Of a DNA stretch of 9,327 nucleotides, positions 1 to 6,382 are shown in pieces. The stretch spans positions 1-9,327 of the forward strand of contig JAABRC010000047.1 of the NCBI GenBank assembly GCA_011391115.1, in the 5' to 3' direction. The translations under genes and the position numbers were made by a program. This DNA is from Candidatus Egaibacter danicus. Its GTDB lineage: Bacteria; Pseudomonadota; Gammaproteobacteria; Burkholderiales; Burkholderiaceae. Positions within the stretch are counted from its first letter, which is position 1. Each line of letters opens with the position of its first letter. The notes beneath the pieces were generated by a model. It was not told where the DNA came from and did not search any database. It saw only the letters and a program-made list of their open reading frames with translations.

Positions 1-582
1 AAGACGCGGCCTGATGAAGGCACCGTGTTTTTCGGCAGCACCATTAACCTGCTGCGCTACACCGAGCCCGAGATTGCACAACTGGGCATCGGTCGCAAGT
101 TCCAGAAGCCCACGGTGTTTGAGCAACTCACGGTGTTTGAAAATCTGGAGCTGGCACTGAAGACCAACAAGGGTGTCAAGCCATCCATGTTTTTCAGACT
201 GGACTCAGCGCAGGGCGATCGCTTGGGCGAGGTACTGCACACCATTCATCTGGCCGACAGTGTGAGCCGCCAGGCGGGCAACCTTAGTCACGGGCAAAAA
301 CAGTGGCTGGAGATTGGCATGTTGTTGATGCAGGACCCCAAACTGCTCTTGCTGGATGAGCCCGTAGCCGGCATGACGGATGAAGAGACGGCCCGCACAG
401 CTGAGCTGTTTCTGACACTCAAAGGTAAACATTCCCTGCTGGTGGTAGAACACGACATGAGTTTCATTGACACTATTTCTGACATCGTGACCGTTCTGTG
501 CGATGGCTCTGTGCTGGCGCAGGGCACGCTGGATCAGGTGCAGGCGGATGAACGCGTGATTGAGGTGTACCTTGGCCGATAG
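1..582 (+). CDS. urtD: Urea ABC transporter ATP-binding protein UrtD (3' part)
   Basis: The frame is open from base 1, so the gene begins before the window; 193 C-terminal residues are visible. UrtD is one of two cytoplasmic ATPases that power the UrtABCDE high-affinity urea importer (branched-chain amino acid transporter class, LivG-like). The visible part starts just after where Walker A would be. It has the family stretch GIGRKFQKPTVFEQLTVFEN, an ABC signature LSHGQ at bases 283-297 (His in place of the usual second Gly, as in UrtD/LivG-type proteins), Walker B LLLLDEP at 343-363, and the switch histidine in VEHD at 451-453. It ends in VIEVYLGR, a typical UrtD C-terminus. Its stop overlaps the start of urtE, which implies translational coupling. 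UrtD is favoured over LivG because of the overall sequence form and the UrtE-like partner; only the 5' end is missing. Confidence 0.93.
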   Translation, partial: KTRPDEGTVFFGSTINLLRYTEPEIAQLGIGRKFQKPTVFEQLTVFENLELALKTNKGVKPSMFFRLDSAQGDRLGEVLHTIHLADSVSRQAGNLSHGQKQWLEIGMLLMQDPKLLLLDEPVAGMTDEETARTAELFLTLKGKHSLLVVEHDMSFIDTISDIVTVLCDGSVLAQGTLDQVQADERVIEVYLGR

Positions 583-1279
583 CCCCGTTCTCAGCCTCAA
601 AGACGTCAACCAGTATTACGGCGGCTCGCACATCCTTCGGGGCGTGAGCTTGCAGGCCAGCCTTGGCAAAGTCACTGTTTTGTTGGGTCGCAACGGGGTG
701 GGCAAGACCACGCTTCTCAAGTCCATCATGGGGTTGGTGCCCATCAAGTCCGGCAGCATCGAGTTCGCAGGCAAGGCCATCCATGCCACCACGCCGTTTG
801 AGCGCGCCAGAGCAGGCATCGGGTTTGTGCCGCAGGGGCGGGAGATTTTTTCGCGCCTGACGGTGGAAGAAAACTTGCGCATGGGACTGGCCTACAAAAG
901 CGCCAGCACGCCAATTCCTGCTGAGTTGTTTGAGCTGTTCCCGGTGTTGAAACAGATGATCAACCGCCGGGGCGGCGACCTGTCAGGCGGGCAGCAGCAG
1001 CAGCTCGCCATTGCGCGTGCGCTCGCGGCCAAACCGAAGCTGTTGATTCTGGATGAACCCACGGAAGGCATTCAGCCGAGCATCATCAAGGACATTGGCC
1101 GTGTGATCCGCATGCTGGCGGACCGTGGTGACATGGCCATCCTGCTGGTGGAGCAGTACTATGATTTTGCGCAGGAACTGGCAGACGACTACCTGGTGAT
1201 GCAACGCGGCGAATTCATTGCCTGTGGGGCCGGCAAAGATATGGAGGCCAACGGTGTTCGGCAACTGGTTGCTATCTGA
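572..1279 (+). CDS. urtE: Urea ABC transporter ATP-binding protein UrtE
   Basis: This is the second ATPase of the urea importer, LivF-like and cytoplasmic. With the start chosen here it has 235 residues, close to the roughly 230 usual for UrtE. In order: the family N-terminal stretch LKDVNQYYGGSHILRGVS, Walker A GRNGVGKTT (residues 39-47), Q-loop PQGRE (Gln 88), signature LSGGQQQQLAIARAL (from 137), and Walker B LLILDEP (157-163). Gln replaces the switch histidine (LVEQYYDFA), as is normal for LivF-type ATPases. No ATG is available near the N-terminus. The TTG at 572 follows a GAGGTG at 562-567 and gives an 11-base overlap with urtD; a TTG at 560 would add four residues but has a weaker Shine-Dalgarno. 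The stop is 9 bases from the stop of the convergent ureD, with no clear terminator between them. Confidence 0.93.
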   Translation: MADSPVLSLKDVNQYYGGSHILRGVSLQASLGKVTVLLGRNGVGKTTLLKSIMGLVPIKSGSIEFAGKAIHATTPFERARAGIGFVPQGREIFSRLTVEENLRMGLAYKSASTPIPAELFELFPVLKQMINRRGGDLSGGQQQQLAIARALAAKPKLLILDEPTEGIQPSIIKDIGRVIRMLADRGDMAILLVEQYYDFAQELADDYLVMQRGEFIACGAGKDMEANGVRQLVAI

Positions 1280-1288
1280 ACGACAGCG

Positions 1289-2119
1289 TCAAGTTGACCA
1301 GATTCGGGGGCTGGAGGCGGGTTGATTCCATAACAAGCTGCGCCACGCAGTCCAGACCTGCCGAATGGCATCCATGGCAGATTCCACCAGAGGGGCTACT
1401 GCGCGCAGCACCACAACTTGCGGGTTTGGGCTGGTAGCACCCGCAGTACCGCGCAGATCATGTGTGGCCATGATGTCGCGAGCAACATCCAGTACTTGCT
1501 GTTTGCGCTGCCGTTCGATCGGGGTGCCTGTGGCGAAGAATAGCGATGCCATGCAGCGGTTGCCTGCAAGGCCCAGCGGGCTGTTCATGAGCCGGAGATC
1601 GGTGGCATCCATGTGGCCACGCTCCAGCCAGACATCCGGCATCTCGATGTGCTGACTGAACCGTCCTGTGTCAAACGGCAGACCAGCATTGGGCAGACCC
1701 AACGCCGTGACGTCCCAGCCGATCAACTCGGCACCTTCCGCGAGGTTCAGCTGCAGGCGGTTTTCGGCCAGACACCCACTGTAGGCGATGCTCTCCAGAG
1801 GTAGCCATTCGAACCGCGCACCCGCTTCCAGCGTGATGCGAGACTGTTGTACCGCGCGCTCCCCCTGCGACCGGTAAAAGCGTGTTGCGCCCGGCGTGGT
1901 GATCAAGCCATGGGTGCCGCTGGCTGCATGGACATGAATGTCCAGTGTGTCGCCACCGACCAGACCACCGGGCGGATGGACCAGCACGTTGTGGCAAATC
2001 GTGTCCCCCTCCGGGTACAGACTCTTCAGTATCCGCAACGGGCCAGTGTGCTGGTAGCGGGCAACCGTTCTTGAGGCCTCGGCGCAGTAGTCAATCTGAA
2101 GTTGGGCGTGCCAGGGCAT
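1289..2119 (-). CDS. ureD: Urease accessory protein UreD
   Basis: UreD (UreH in some species) is a cytoplasmic chaperone that binds the urease apoenzyme. With UreF and UreG it forms the complex that loads nickel and the carbamylated lysine into the active site. The 276-residue product is full length for the family and has its hallmark stretches: GPLRILKSLYPEG and CHNVLVHPPGGLVGGD near the N-terminus, TTPGATRFYRS and LPLESIAYSGC in the middle, and the usual proteobacterial ending PPRIW-T in the form SPRIWST. No frameshift or internal stop is seen, so it looks functional. No convincing Shine-Dalgarno precedes the ATG. It lies 32 bases after the deaminase gene on the same strand, so it may be the last gene of that operon. 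It is convergent with urtE, and no other urease gene is in the window, whereas in related bacteria ureD usually directly follows urtE on the same strand. Confidence 0.95.
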   Translation of the reverse strand: MPWHAQLQIDYCAEASRTVARYQHTGPLRILKSLYPEGDTICHNVLVHPPGGLVGGDTLDIHVHAASGTHGLITTPGATRFYRSQGERAVQQSRITLEAGARFEWLPLESIAYSGCLAENRLQLNLAEGAELIGWDVTALGLPNAGLPFDTGRFSQHIEMPDVWLERGHMDATDLRLMNSPLGLAGNRCMASLFFATGTPIERQRKQQVLDVARDIMATHDLRGTAGATSPNPQVVVLRAVAPLVESAMDAIRQVWTAWRSLLWNQPASSPRIWST

Positions 2120-2133
2120 GGCGGGAGTGTAGG

Positions 2134-2151
2134 GCAGCGCGCAGGCGCCGC
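2134..2151 (-). other. GC-rich hairpin between deaminase gene and ureD
   Basis: Read on the minus strand, GCGGCGC-CTGC-GCGCTGC can form a 7-bp stem (one G-U pair) with a 4-base loop. It begins directly after the deaminase stop codon. No T-run follows, so it is not a standard intrinsic terminator. It could dampen read-through into ureD or affect mRNA stability. In GC-rich DNA such a short stem may also be chance. Confidence 0.25.
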
Positions 2152-2625
2152 TCAGGCTTTCCAGAAGTCGCGGTGCAAGGCAGAAATCTCGGTCTCAAGC
2201 TCAAAAACCGGGCCGATGACCTCGATGACTTTTTGCCCGGCAGCCAGCACGGTGCGGCTGGGCAAATCCATCGTCGGGTTTTCGTCGTGGTTGCCAGTGA
2301 GCTGCAACAGGCGCCGCTCGCTCAAGCCATATACGAGGCGACCAATGTTCGCCCAGTACTGGGTGCCTGCACACATCGCACAGGGCTCCACCGTGGTAAC
2401 CAGCGTGCAGTGCCACAGGTAGTCTGGCGTGTAGTTGGTTGCGGCCGTGCGGGCCAGCGTGGATTCCGCGTGGTTGACGGTATCCACATTGCCCTGCTCG
2501 GCCAGAACCGTTTCGCCATCGGGTGCGACCAGAATCGCGCCAAACGGATGGCGGCCCAGCAACATGGCCCGACGGGCTACATCATTGGCGCACCGCAGGT
2601 GGGCAATGACCTGTTCATGGCGCAT
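2152..2625 (-). CDS. Nucleoside/nucleobase deaminase, cytidine deaminase-like zinc family
   Basis: This is a 157-residue zinc-dependent hydrolytic deaminase of the CMP/dCMP deaminase superfamily (the group with guanine deaminase GuaD and TadA). The zinc and catalytic motifs are intact: HPFGAILV (residues 26-33), NHAES with zinc-ligand His 52 and proton-shuttle Glu 54, and PCAMC with zinc ligands Cys 82 and Cys 85. The length is close to Bacillus-type guanine deaminase (about 156) and there is a C-terminal tail (HRDFWKA), but the substrate cannot be read from sequence; guanine, another aminopurine or a pyrimidine base are all possible. The ATG at 2623-2625 is preferred: the frame stays open upstream only as a shadow of the permease gene, and homology begins here. 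It starts 5 bases after the permease stop, so it belongs to the transporter operon and probably acts on the imported compound. Confidence 0.88.
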   Translation of the reverse strand: MRHEQVIAHLRCANDVARRAMLLGRHPFGAILVAPDGETVLAEQGNVDTVNHAESTLARTAATNYTPDYLWHCTLVTTVEPCAMCAGTQYWANIGRLVYGLSERRLLQLTGNHDENPTMDLPSRTVLAAGQKVIEVIGPVFELETEISALHRDFWKA

Positions 2626-2630
2626 CGCCT

Positions 2631-3398
2631 TTATTCGCCCTGCGAGCCGCGGTGTGCCCAGCCGGTGGTGTGTTTCTCTACATAGCTGAACAGCTCGTAC
2701 ATCGCCATCGCCATCGCGCCTATCACCACCAAGCCTGCAAATGCCAGCGAGAGGCGTTGTGATGACCCGGCGCTTTGCATCAGGTAGCCAATGCCGGAGT
2801 CGCCGGCCGTCATTTCGGCCAGTACGGTCCCCACGAAGGCCAGTGTGATGGCGATCTTGAGTGACGCAAAGAAATATGGCAGTGAACGGGGCAACCCCAC
2901 CTTCACCAACACATCCCAGCGCTTGGCGCCCAGCACGCGCAACACATCTTCCAGCTCGGGTTCCAGCGTGGCCAGACCCGTGGCAATGTTGACGGTGATC
3001 GGGAAAAACGAGATCAGGAACGCGGTCAGGATGCCCGGCCCGATGCCAATGCCAAACCAGACGATCAGGATGGGCACAATCGCCGCCTTGGGCACCGCGT
3101 TGAATGCAACCAGCAATGGATAAACCGCCGCATAAGCCAGGCGGGACGAACCCACCAGAAACCCAAGCAGCACGCCAACGAGGATGGACAGGCCAAAGCC
3201 CACCATGGTGACCCAGAAGGTCTTCCAGCCAGCCTCGGCCAGCGGTGCTGCAAACTCCGCCATGGACTGGCCAATGGCTATCGGGCTCGGGAACAGAAAC
3301 TCCGGAATCTGGAACACGGTGCAAACCAGTTGCCAGATCAGCAATACAACGATGGCCAGTACCACGGGGGCCCAGCGTTCAGTCTGTTTCTTGTTCAT
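2631..3398 (-). CDS. ABC transporter permease, SsuC/TauC/ThiX type
   Basis: The 255-residue inner-membrane permease belongs to the binding-protein-dependent transport family that includes SsuC, TauC and ThiX. Hydrophobic segments lie at about residues 10-30, 62-83, 105-140 (two spans), 180-195 and 218-236. The cytoplasmic EAA-type loop that contacts the ATPase is seen at about 144-170 (TLEPELEDVLRVLGAKRWD). It probably works as a homodimer, since only one permease gene is present. Its ATG overlaps the stop of the ATPase gene in an ATGA junction at 3395-3398, a sign of translational coupling, and the deaminase gene starts 5 bases after its stop. The transported substrate is not shown by the sequence; gene context suggests a nucleobase or related nitrogen compound. 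Confidence 0.9.
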   Translation of the reverse strand: MNKKQTERWAPVVLAIVVLLIWQLVCTVFQIPEFLFPSPIAIGQSMAEFAAPLAEAGWKTFWVTMVGFGLSILVGVLLGFLVGSSRLAYAAVYPLLVAFNAVPKAAIVPILIVWFGIGIGPGILTAFLISFFPITVNIATGLATLEPELEDVLRVLGAKRWDVLVKVGLPRSLPYFFASLKIAITLAFVGTVLAEMTAGDSGIGYLMQSAGSSQRLSLAFAGLVVIGAMAMAMYELFSYVEKHTTGWAHRGSQGE

Positions 3399-4228
3399 GT
3401 TGTGGCCTCTACAGGCGCAGCGGGCTTGCGCATGGCGCCAATATGACCGCGCAGCTCATGAACGATGTCGGTGAACTCTTTGGTGTAGGTCACTTCCAGA
3501 TCACGCGGGCGCGGCAAATCGATCTCTTTTTTCACCACGAAGCGGCCCGGGCTTTTGCTCATCACGTACACAGTGTCGGCCAGAAAGACAGACTCGCGCA
3601 GGTCGTGTGTGACCAGAATCACATTGAATTGCTGCTCGGTCCACAGGTCGCGCAGAATGCACCACAGCTCTTCGCGCGTGAACGCGTCCAGCGCGCCGAA
3701 GGGCTCATCCAGCAACAGCATCTTGGGCTCATGAATCAACGCGCGGCAGATACTGGCGCGTTGTTGCATGCCGCCCGAAAGCTGCCATGGGAATTTGTCT
3801 TCATAGCCGCCCAAGCCTACTTTCTGAAGCAGCTTGCGCGCACGTTCCTCATACTCCTTGCGCCTGGCCTTGAAGTTGCTGCGATAGGGCTCCACAATTT
3901 CCAGAGGCAGCAAGACGTTGTCCACCGTCGTGCGCCAGGGAAGCAGCGAAGACGCCTGAAAAGCCATTCCCGAAATCTTCAGCGGCCCGGTCACAGGTTG
4001 ACCGTCGATCAGAATCCTGCCTTTCGAAGGCATCTTCAGCCCCGTTGTGAGCTTCATGAACGTGGACTTGCCACAACCGGACGGCCCGACGATGGCGATG
4101 AACTCGCCCTGACGCACCTTCAGGTCGATGGCCTCCACCGCGAAGTGATTCTGCCGCAGCAGCTCTTCGTTGTAGGCGAGCCAGACGTCCTGAAAATCGA
4201 CAAACCAGGGCTGCTGTTTGTCGGGCAT
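3395..4228 (-). CDS. ABC transporter ATP-binding protein, SsuB/TauB/ThiZ type
   Basis: The 277-residue cytoplasmic ATPase drives the importer encoded with it. All motifs are intact and in order: Walker A GPSGCGKST (residues 48-56), Q-loop at Gln 91 in MAFQASSLLPWRT, signature LSGGMQQR (150-157), Walker B MLLLDEP (170-176), D-loop GALD (178-181), and switch His 208 in VTHDLRES. The SLLPWRT stretch after the Q-loop is typical of the nitrate/sulfonate/taurine group. The ATG lies one base after the stop of the binding-protein gene, and its stop overlaps the permease start. A C-terminal tail of about 25 residues after the core is rich in Ala and Pro and probably flexible. The Shine-Dalgarno is weak, which fits translational coupling to the gene ahead. 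Confidence 0.92.
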   Translation of the reverse strand: MPDKQQPWFVDFQDVWLAYNEELLRQNHFAVEAIDLKVRQGEFIAIVGPSGCGKSTFMKLTTGLKMPSKGRILIDGQPVTGPLKISGMAFQASSLLPWRTTVDNVLLPLEIVEPYRSNFKARRKEYEERARKLLQKVGLGGYEDKFPWQLSGGMQQRASICRALIHEPKMLLLDEPFGALDAFTREELWCILRDLWTEQQFNVILVTHDLRESVFLADTVYVMSKSPGRFVVKKEIDLPRPRDLEVTYTKEFTDIVHELRGHIGAMRKPAAPVEATT

Positions 4229-4229
4229 G

Positions 4230-5258
4230 TTATTTCTTTGGCAAGACGTTGAGTTCAGCCTTGGTCGGCAGGAATGAGCCGTTCCACACCACGTCCGGAT
4301 TCACCCGGCTTTTGGTGTTGAAGGCGTCCGACACCTGCGACGCCATCAGAGACAGGCGGCCAGGGTTGATCTGGCCAAAGCCTTCGGCGCGGGCATTGGG
4401 GCTGTTGATAACCGTGTCGATTGCCAGCTTGAGGCGACGGGTTTCCAGTTCAACGTTGATGATGCCGTCACGTGCTTTCACGTCCTGGATGGATGCGGCC
4501 GGGTTGCCAATCACGTCTTTCATGCCCTTGGTGAAGGCTGCCAGAAAGGCTTTCACGGCAGCCGGGTTTTCCTTGATCATTTTGGGCGAAGCGATGATCG
4601 CGTTGCCGTACAGCTTGACGCCATAGTCGGGGTACTGCAGCACCACCACGTCTTCGGCCTTCACGCCACGTGCTTCCAGGTTCAGCAGTGAAGTGAACGT
4701 AAAGCCGGTGATGGCATCCACGTCGCCACGTGCCAGCATGGTTTCGCGCAGTGGGGGGTCCATGGCAGTCCATTGCACACCGGTCACGTTGTTGGCTTTG
4801 GCAAAAATCGGGAATGCACGGCGACCAGCGTCAAACACCGGTGCGCCCAGCTTCTTGCCGCTCAGGTCGGCCGGTGTCTTGATGCCGGACTTTTTCAGCG
4901 CCATGACTGACGCCGGCGTGTCGTTGTAGACCATCATGATGGCCACGGGTTTGTTGGGCGCATCCGCATTGTTGGCGTGGAACTCCATCAGCGCCGCCAT
5001 GTCGGCAAAACCGATGTCGTATGCGCCCGATGCCACACGGGTCACCGTGCCGCCCGAGCCGTTCCCGGCGTCAATCGTGACGTCCAGCTTGGCGTCCTTG
5101 AAATAGCCTTTCGCGGCGGGCGTCAGGAACAGGGCGGCCGGGCCTTCAAATCGCCAGTCCAGCTGAAACTTGATGGGCGTAACCTGCGAGTGGGCGATGC
5201 CCATGGTGGCGGTCAGGGCCAGGGCCGCAGTGGCTTTGAGCAAAAAACGCTTATTCAT
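4230..5258 (-). CDS. ABC transporter substrate-binding protein, NMT1/THI5-like
   Basis: This is a periplasmic binding protein of 342 residues. The N-terminus (MNKRFLLKATAALALTATMG then IAHSQ) is a signal peptide with a likely cut after Ser 24 (A-H-S). The mature protein opens with PIKFQLDWRFEGPAALFLTP, which resembles the NMT1/THI5 and SsuA/TauA family; GYFKDAKLDVTIDAGNGSGG and VASGAYDIGFADMAAL follow in the usual places. Family members bind diverse ligands (hydroxymethylpyrimidine precursors, sulfonates, hydantoin- or purine-like compounds), so the ligand is not assigned. The ATG at 5256-5258 is chosen because it sits 5 bases after a GGAG and begins the signal peptide; the open frame reaching back to 5414 is not protein-like. 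It is the first gene of the operon and lies behind a sigma-54-type promoter. Confidence 0.9.
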   Translation of the reverse strand: MNKRFLLKATAALALTATMGIAHSQVTPIKFQLDWRFEGPAALFLTPAAKGYFKDAKLDVTIDAGNGSGGTVTRVASGAYDIGFADMAALMEFHANNADAPNKPVAIMMVYNDTPASVMALKKSGIKTPADLSGKKLGAPVFDAGRRAFPIFAKANNVTGVQWTAMDPPLRETMLARGDVDAITGFTFTSLLNLEARGVKAEDVVVLQYPDYGVKLYGNAIIASPKMIKENPAAVKAFLAAFTKGMKDVIGNPAASIQDVKARDGIINVELETRRLKLAIDTVINSPNARAEGFGQINPGRLSLMASQVSDAFNTKSRVNPDVVWNGSFLPTKAELNVLPKK

Positions 5259-5312
5259 GAAAACTCCGTCTGGATGGATAGGGGGGTGACTGTTTATACA
5301 CTTGAGAATCAA

Positions 5313-5328
5313 AGCAAGAAAAATGCCA
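5313..5328 (-). promoter_or_regulatory. Candidate sigma-54 (-24/-12) promoter for the transporter-deaminase operon
   Basis: On the minus strand the sequence reads TGGCAT-N5-TTGCT, against the RpoN consensus TGGCAC-N5-TTGCA/T. The invariant GG (5327-5326) and GC (5315-5314) are exactly 10 bases apart. Transcription would start near 5302, leaving a leader of about 44 bases with a GGAG before the binding-protein ATG at 5258. A sigma-54 promoter would fit a nitrogen-scavenging operon. A weaker sigma-70-like TATAAA lies nearby on the same strand (about 5293-5298) without a good -35 box. The match is by eye and has not been scored against the genome background. Confidence 0.55.
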
Positions 5329-5402
5329 GAGGCAGTTTCCCCAAGGCTGGTTTGCTCAAAAAGGTATACAACTTCTGCGTACAGATTATGCGGGTCTACC
5401 CA

Positions 5403-5421
5403 TCCCGCGATCATCGCGGGA
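5403..5421. repeat. Perfect inverted repeat (8-bp arms, 3-base spacer)
   Basis: TCCCGCGA-TCA-TCGCGGGA is a perfect dyad. It lies 32 bases past the glxR stop and is centred about 110 bases upstream of the start site predicted from the sigma-54-like promoter. It could be an RNA hairpin at the end of the glxR transcript, though no T-run follows on either strand. It could instead be a protein-binding site, since sigma-54 activators commonly bind at about this distance. It does not match the NtrC consensus as I recall it. Confidence 0.55.
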
Positions 5422-5452
5422 AACCCTAGTACCTCGGTTCCGGGGGGGGAGT

Positions 5453-6355
5453 TCAGGCGTCGGGTGCGACCGGATGTTGCGCCATGGTTTCCAGCGCCTT
5501 GACCAGCGCGGAGTGGTCCAACTGGCCATAACCCAGCGCGGAACAGGTTTGCATCAGTTGTGCGGCGTTGGCCGTCTGCGGCAGTGCTACACCCAGGCTC
5601 CGGGCGCCCTGCAATGCCAGATTCAGGTCTTTCTGATGCAACGCGATGCGAAAGCCGGGGGCGAATGTCCGTTTGATCATGCGTTCGCCATGCACCTCCA
5701 GAATGCGGGATGCTGCAAAACCACCCATCAGTGCCTGGCGCACCCTGGCCGGGTCTGCGCCGGCTTTGGAAGCAAAGACCAATGCCTCGCTAACCGCAGC
5801 AATATTGAGGGCCACAATGATCTGGTTCGCCACCTTGCAAACCTGGCCGTCGCCCACGCCACCCACCAGCGTGATGTTTTTGCCCATCAGCTCGAACAGG
5901 GGTTTGATGTGGTCGAACGCGGCCTGCTCAGCACCTACCATGATGGTCAGCGACGCAGCCTTGGCCCCCACTTCACCGCCGGACACCGGTGCGTCGAGGT
6001 AGTTGCAACCCAGTGCCTTGATCTTGGCGGCGAAACCTTTGGTTGCGATGGGGTCGATGGAACTGCAGTCCACCACGGTCTTGCCCTTGGACAAGCCAGA
6101 CGCGACGCCGTCTTCGGAAAACAACACCTTTTCCACATCCGGTGTATCCGGCAGCATCAGAAAAATGATGTCGGCCCGTTTGGCGACGTCTTGCGCGCTG
6201 CTGCAGTTGGTCGCACCTGCGGCCAGCAGGTCGGCCGGCACCTGAGAGCGGGTGTTCACAAACAGTGTGTGGCCGGCTTTAACCAGGTGACCCGCCATGG
6301 GTGCGCCCATGATGCCAAGGCCGATAAAACCAAGCTTGAGTGAAGTTGCAGTCAT
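5453..6355 (-). CDS. glxR: 2-hydroxy-3-oxopropionate (tartronate semialdehyde) reductase
   Basis: This NAD(P)H-dependent cytoplasmic enzyme reduces tartronate semialdehyde to D-glycerate, the last step of this operon's glyoxylate route. The 300-residue protein belongs to the beta-hydroxyacid dehydrogenase family. It has an N-terminal nucleotide-binding fold GFIGLGIMGAPMA (residues 9-21), the substrate-binding stretch DAPVSGGEVGA (121-131), the catalytic Lys 174 in GQVCKVANQ, and Lys 242 in HQKDLNLA. The ATG follows an AGGA 6 bases upstream. It is the third gene of the gcl-hyi-glxR set, 27 bases after hyi. The name GlxR rather than GarR rests on the neighbours: GarR, its close relative, works in galactarate breakdown and differs little in sequence. 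Confidence 0.94.
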   Translation of the reverse strand: MTATSLKLGFIGLGIMGAPMAGHLVKAGHTLFVNTRSQVPADLLAAGATNCSSAQDVAKRADIIFLMLPDTPDVEKVLFSEDGVASGLSKGKTVVDCSSIDPIATKGFAAKIKALGCNYLDAPVSGGEVGAKAASLTIMVGAEQAAFDHIKPLFELMGKNITLVGGVGDGQVCKVANQIIVALNIAAVSEALVFASKAGADPARVRQALMGGFAASRILEVHGERMIKRTFAPGFRIALHQKDLNLALQGARSLGVALPQTANAAQLMQTCSALGYGQLDHSALVKALETMAQHPVAPDA

Positions 6356-6382
6356 CGTATTTCCTGTCGGGTATTCGTGTTG

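Larger units (their letters stand above)
5259..5452. other. Intergenic region between glxR and the transporter operon
   Basis: These 194 bases hold no convincing gene. They are more AT-rich in the middle than the flanking genes. They contain the sigma-54-like promoter, the 8-3-8 dyad at 5403-5421, a GTATAC core (GGTATACAAC, 5363-5372), a run of six G at 5281-5286 and a run of eight G at 5442-5449 just past the glxR stop. No hairpin followed by a T-run marks the end of the gcl-hyi-glxR transcript, so some read-through into the transporter operon is possible. Confidence 0.6.

Noticed and set aside
1280..1288. Possible shared bidirectional terminator between the convergent urtE and ureD
   Set aside because: The gap is only 9 bases, and no strong hairpin with a T-run is seen in it or in the adjoining gene ends.
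1945..2685. 246-codon plus-strand open frame crossing ureD, the deaminase gene and the permease end
   Set aside because: It spans three firmly identified minus-strand genes and encodes a low-complexity, Arg-rich product with no known domain.
2626..3324. In-frame upstream extension of the deaminase that would give a 390-residue fusion
   Set aside because: The extra residues are the permease gene read in another frame. Family similarity begins at the ATG at 2623-2625, and the length from there is normal.
3245..4252. 335-codon open frame on the plus strand opposite the ABC ATPase gene
   Set aside because: The minus-strand ATPase is certain from all its motifs. The plus frame gives a composition rich in Arg, Gln and His with no recognisable domain, which is typical of the antisense of GC-biased genes.
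5259..5414. In-frame upstream extension of the substrate-binding protein by 52 codons
   Set aside because: The signal peptide begins at the ATG at 5256-5258 behind a GGAG. The extension crosses the promoter region and would put the signal peptide inside the protein.
5442..5449. Run of eight G just after the glxR stop, with a second run of six G at 5281-5286
   Set aside because: They could be sequencing-sensitive or slippage-prone tracts, but both lie outside coding sequence and no gene is disturbed. Too few tracts for a G-quadruplex claim.
5474..6343. 289-codon open frame on the plus strand opposite glxR; similar ones at 6377-7135 (opposite hyi) and 8218-9069 (opposite gcl)
   Set aside because: Each mirrors a well-identified minus-strand enzyme almost end to end and shows no protein-like features, so these are codon-bias shadows.
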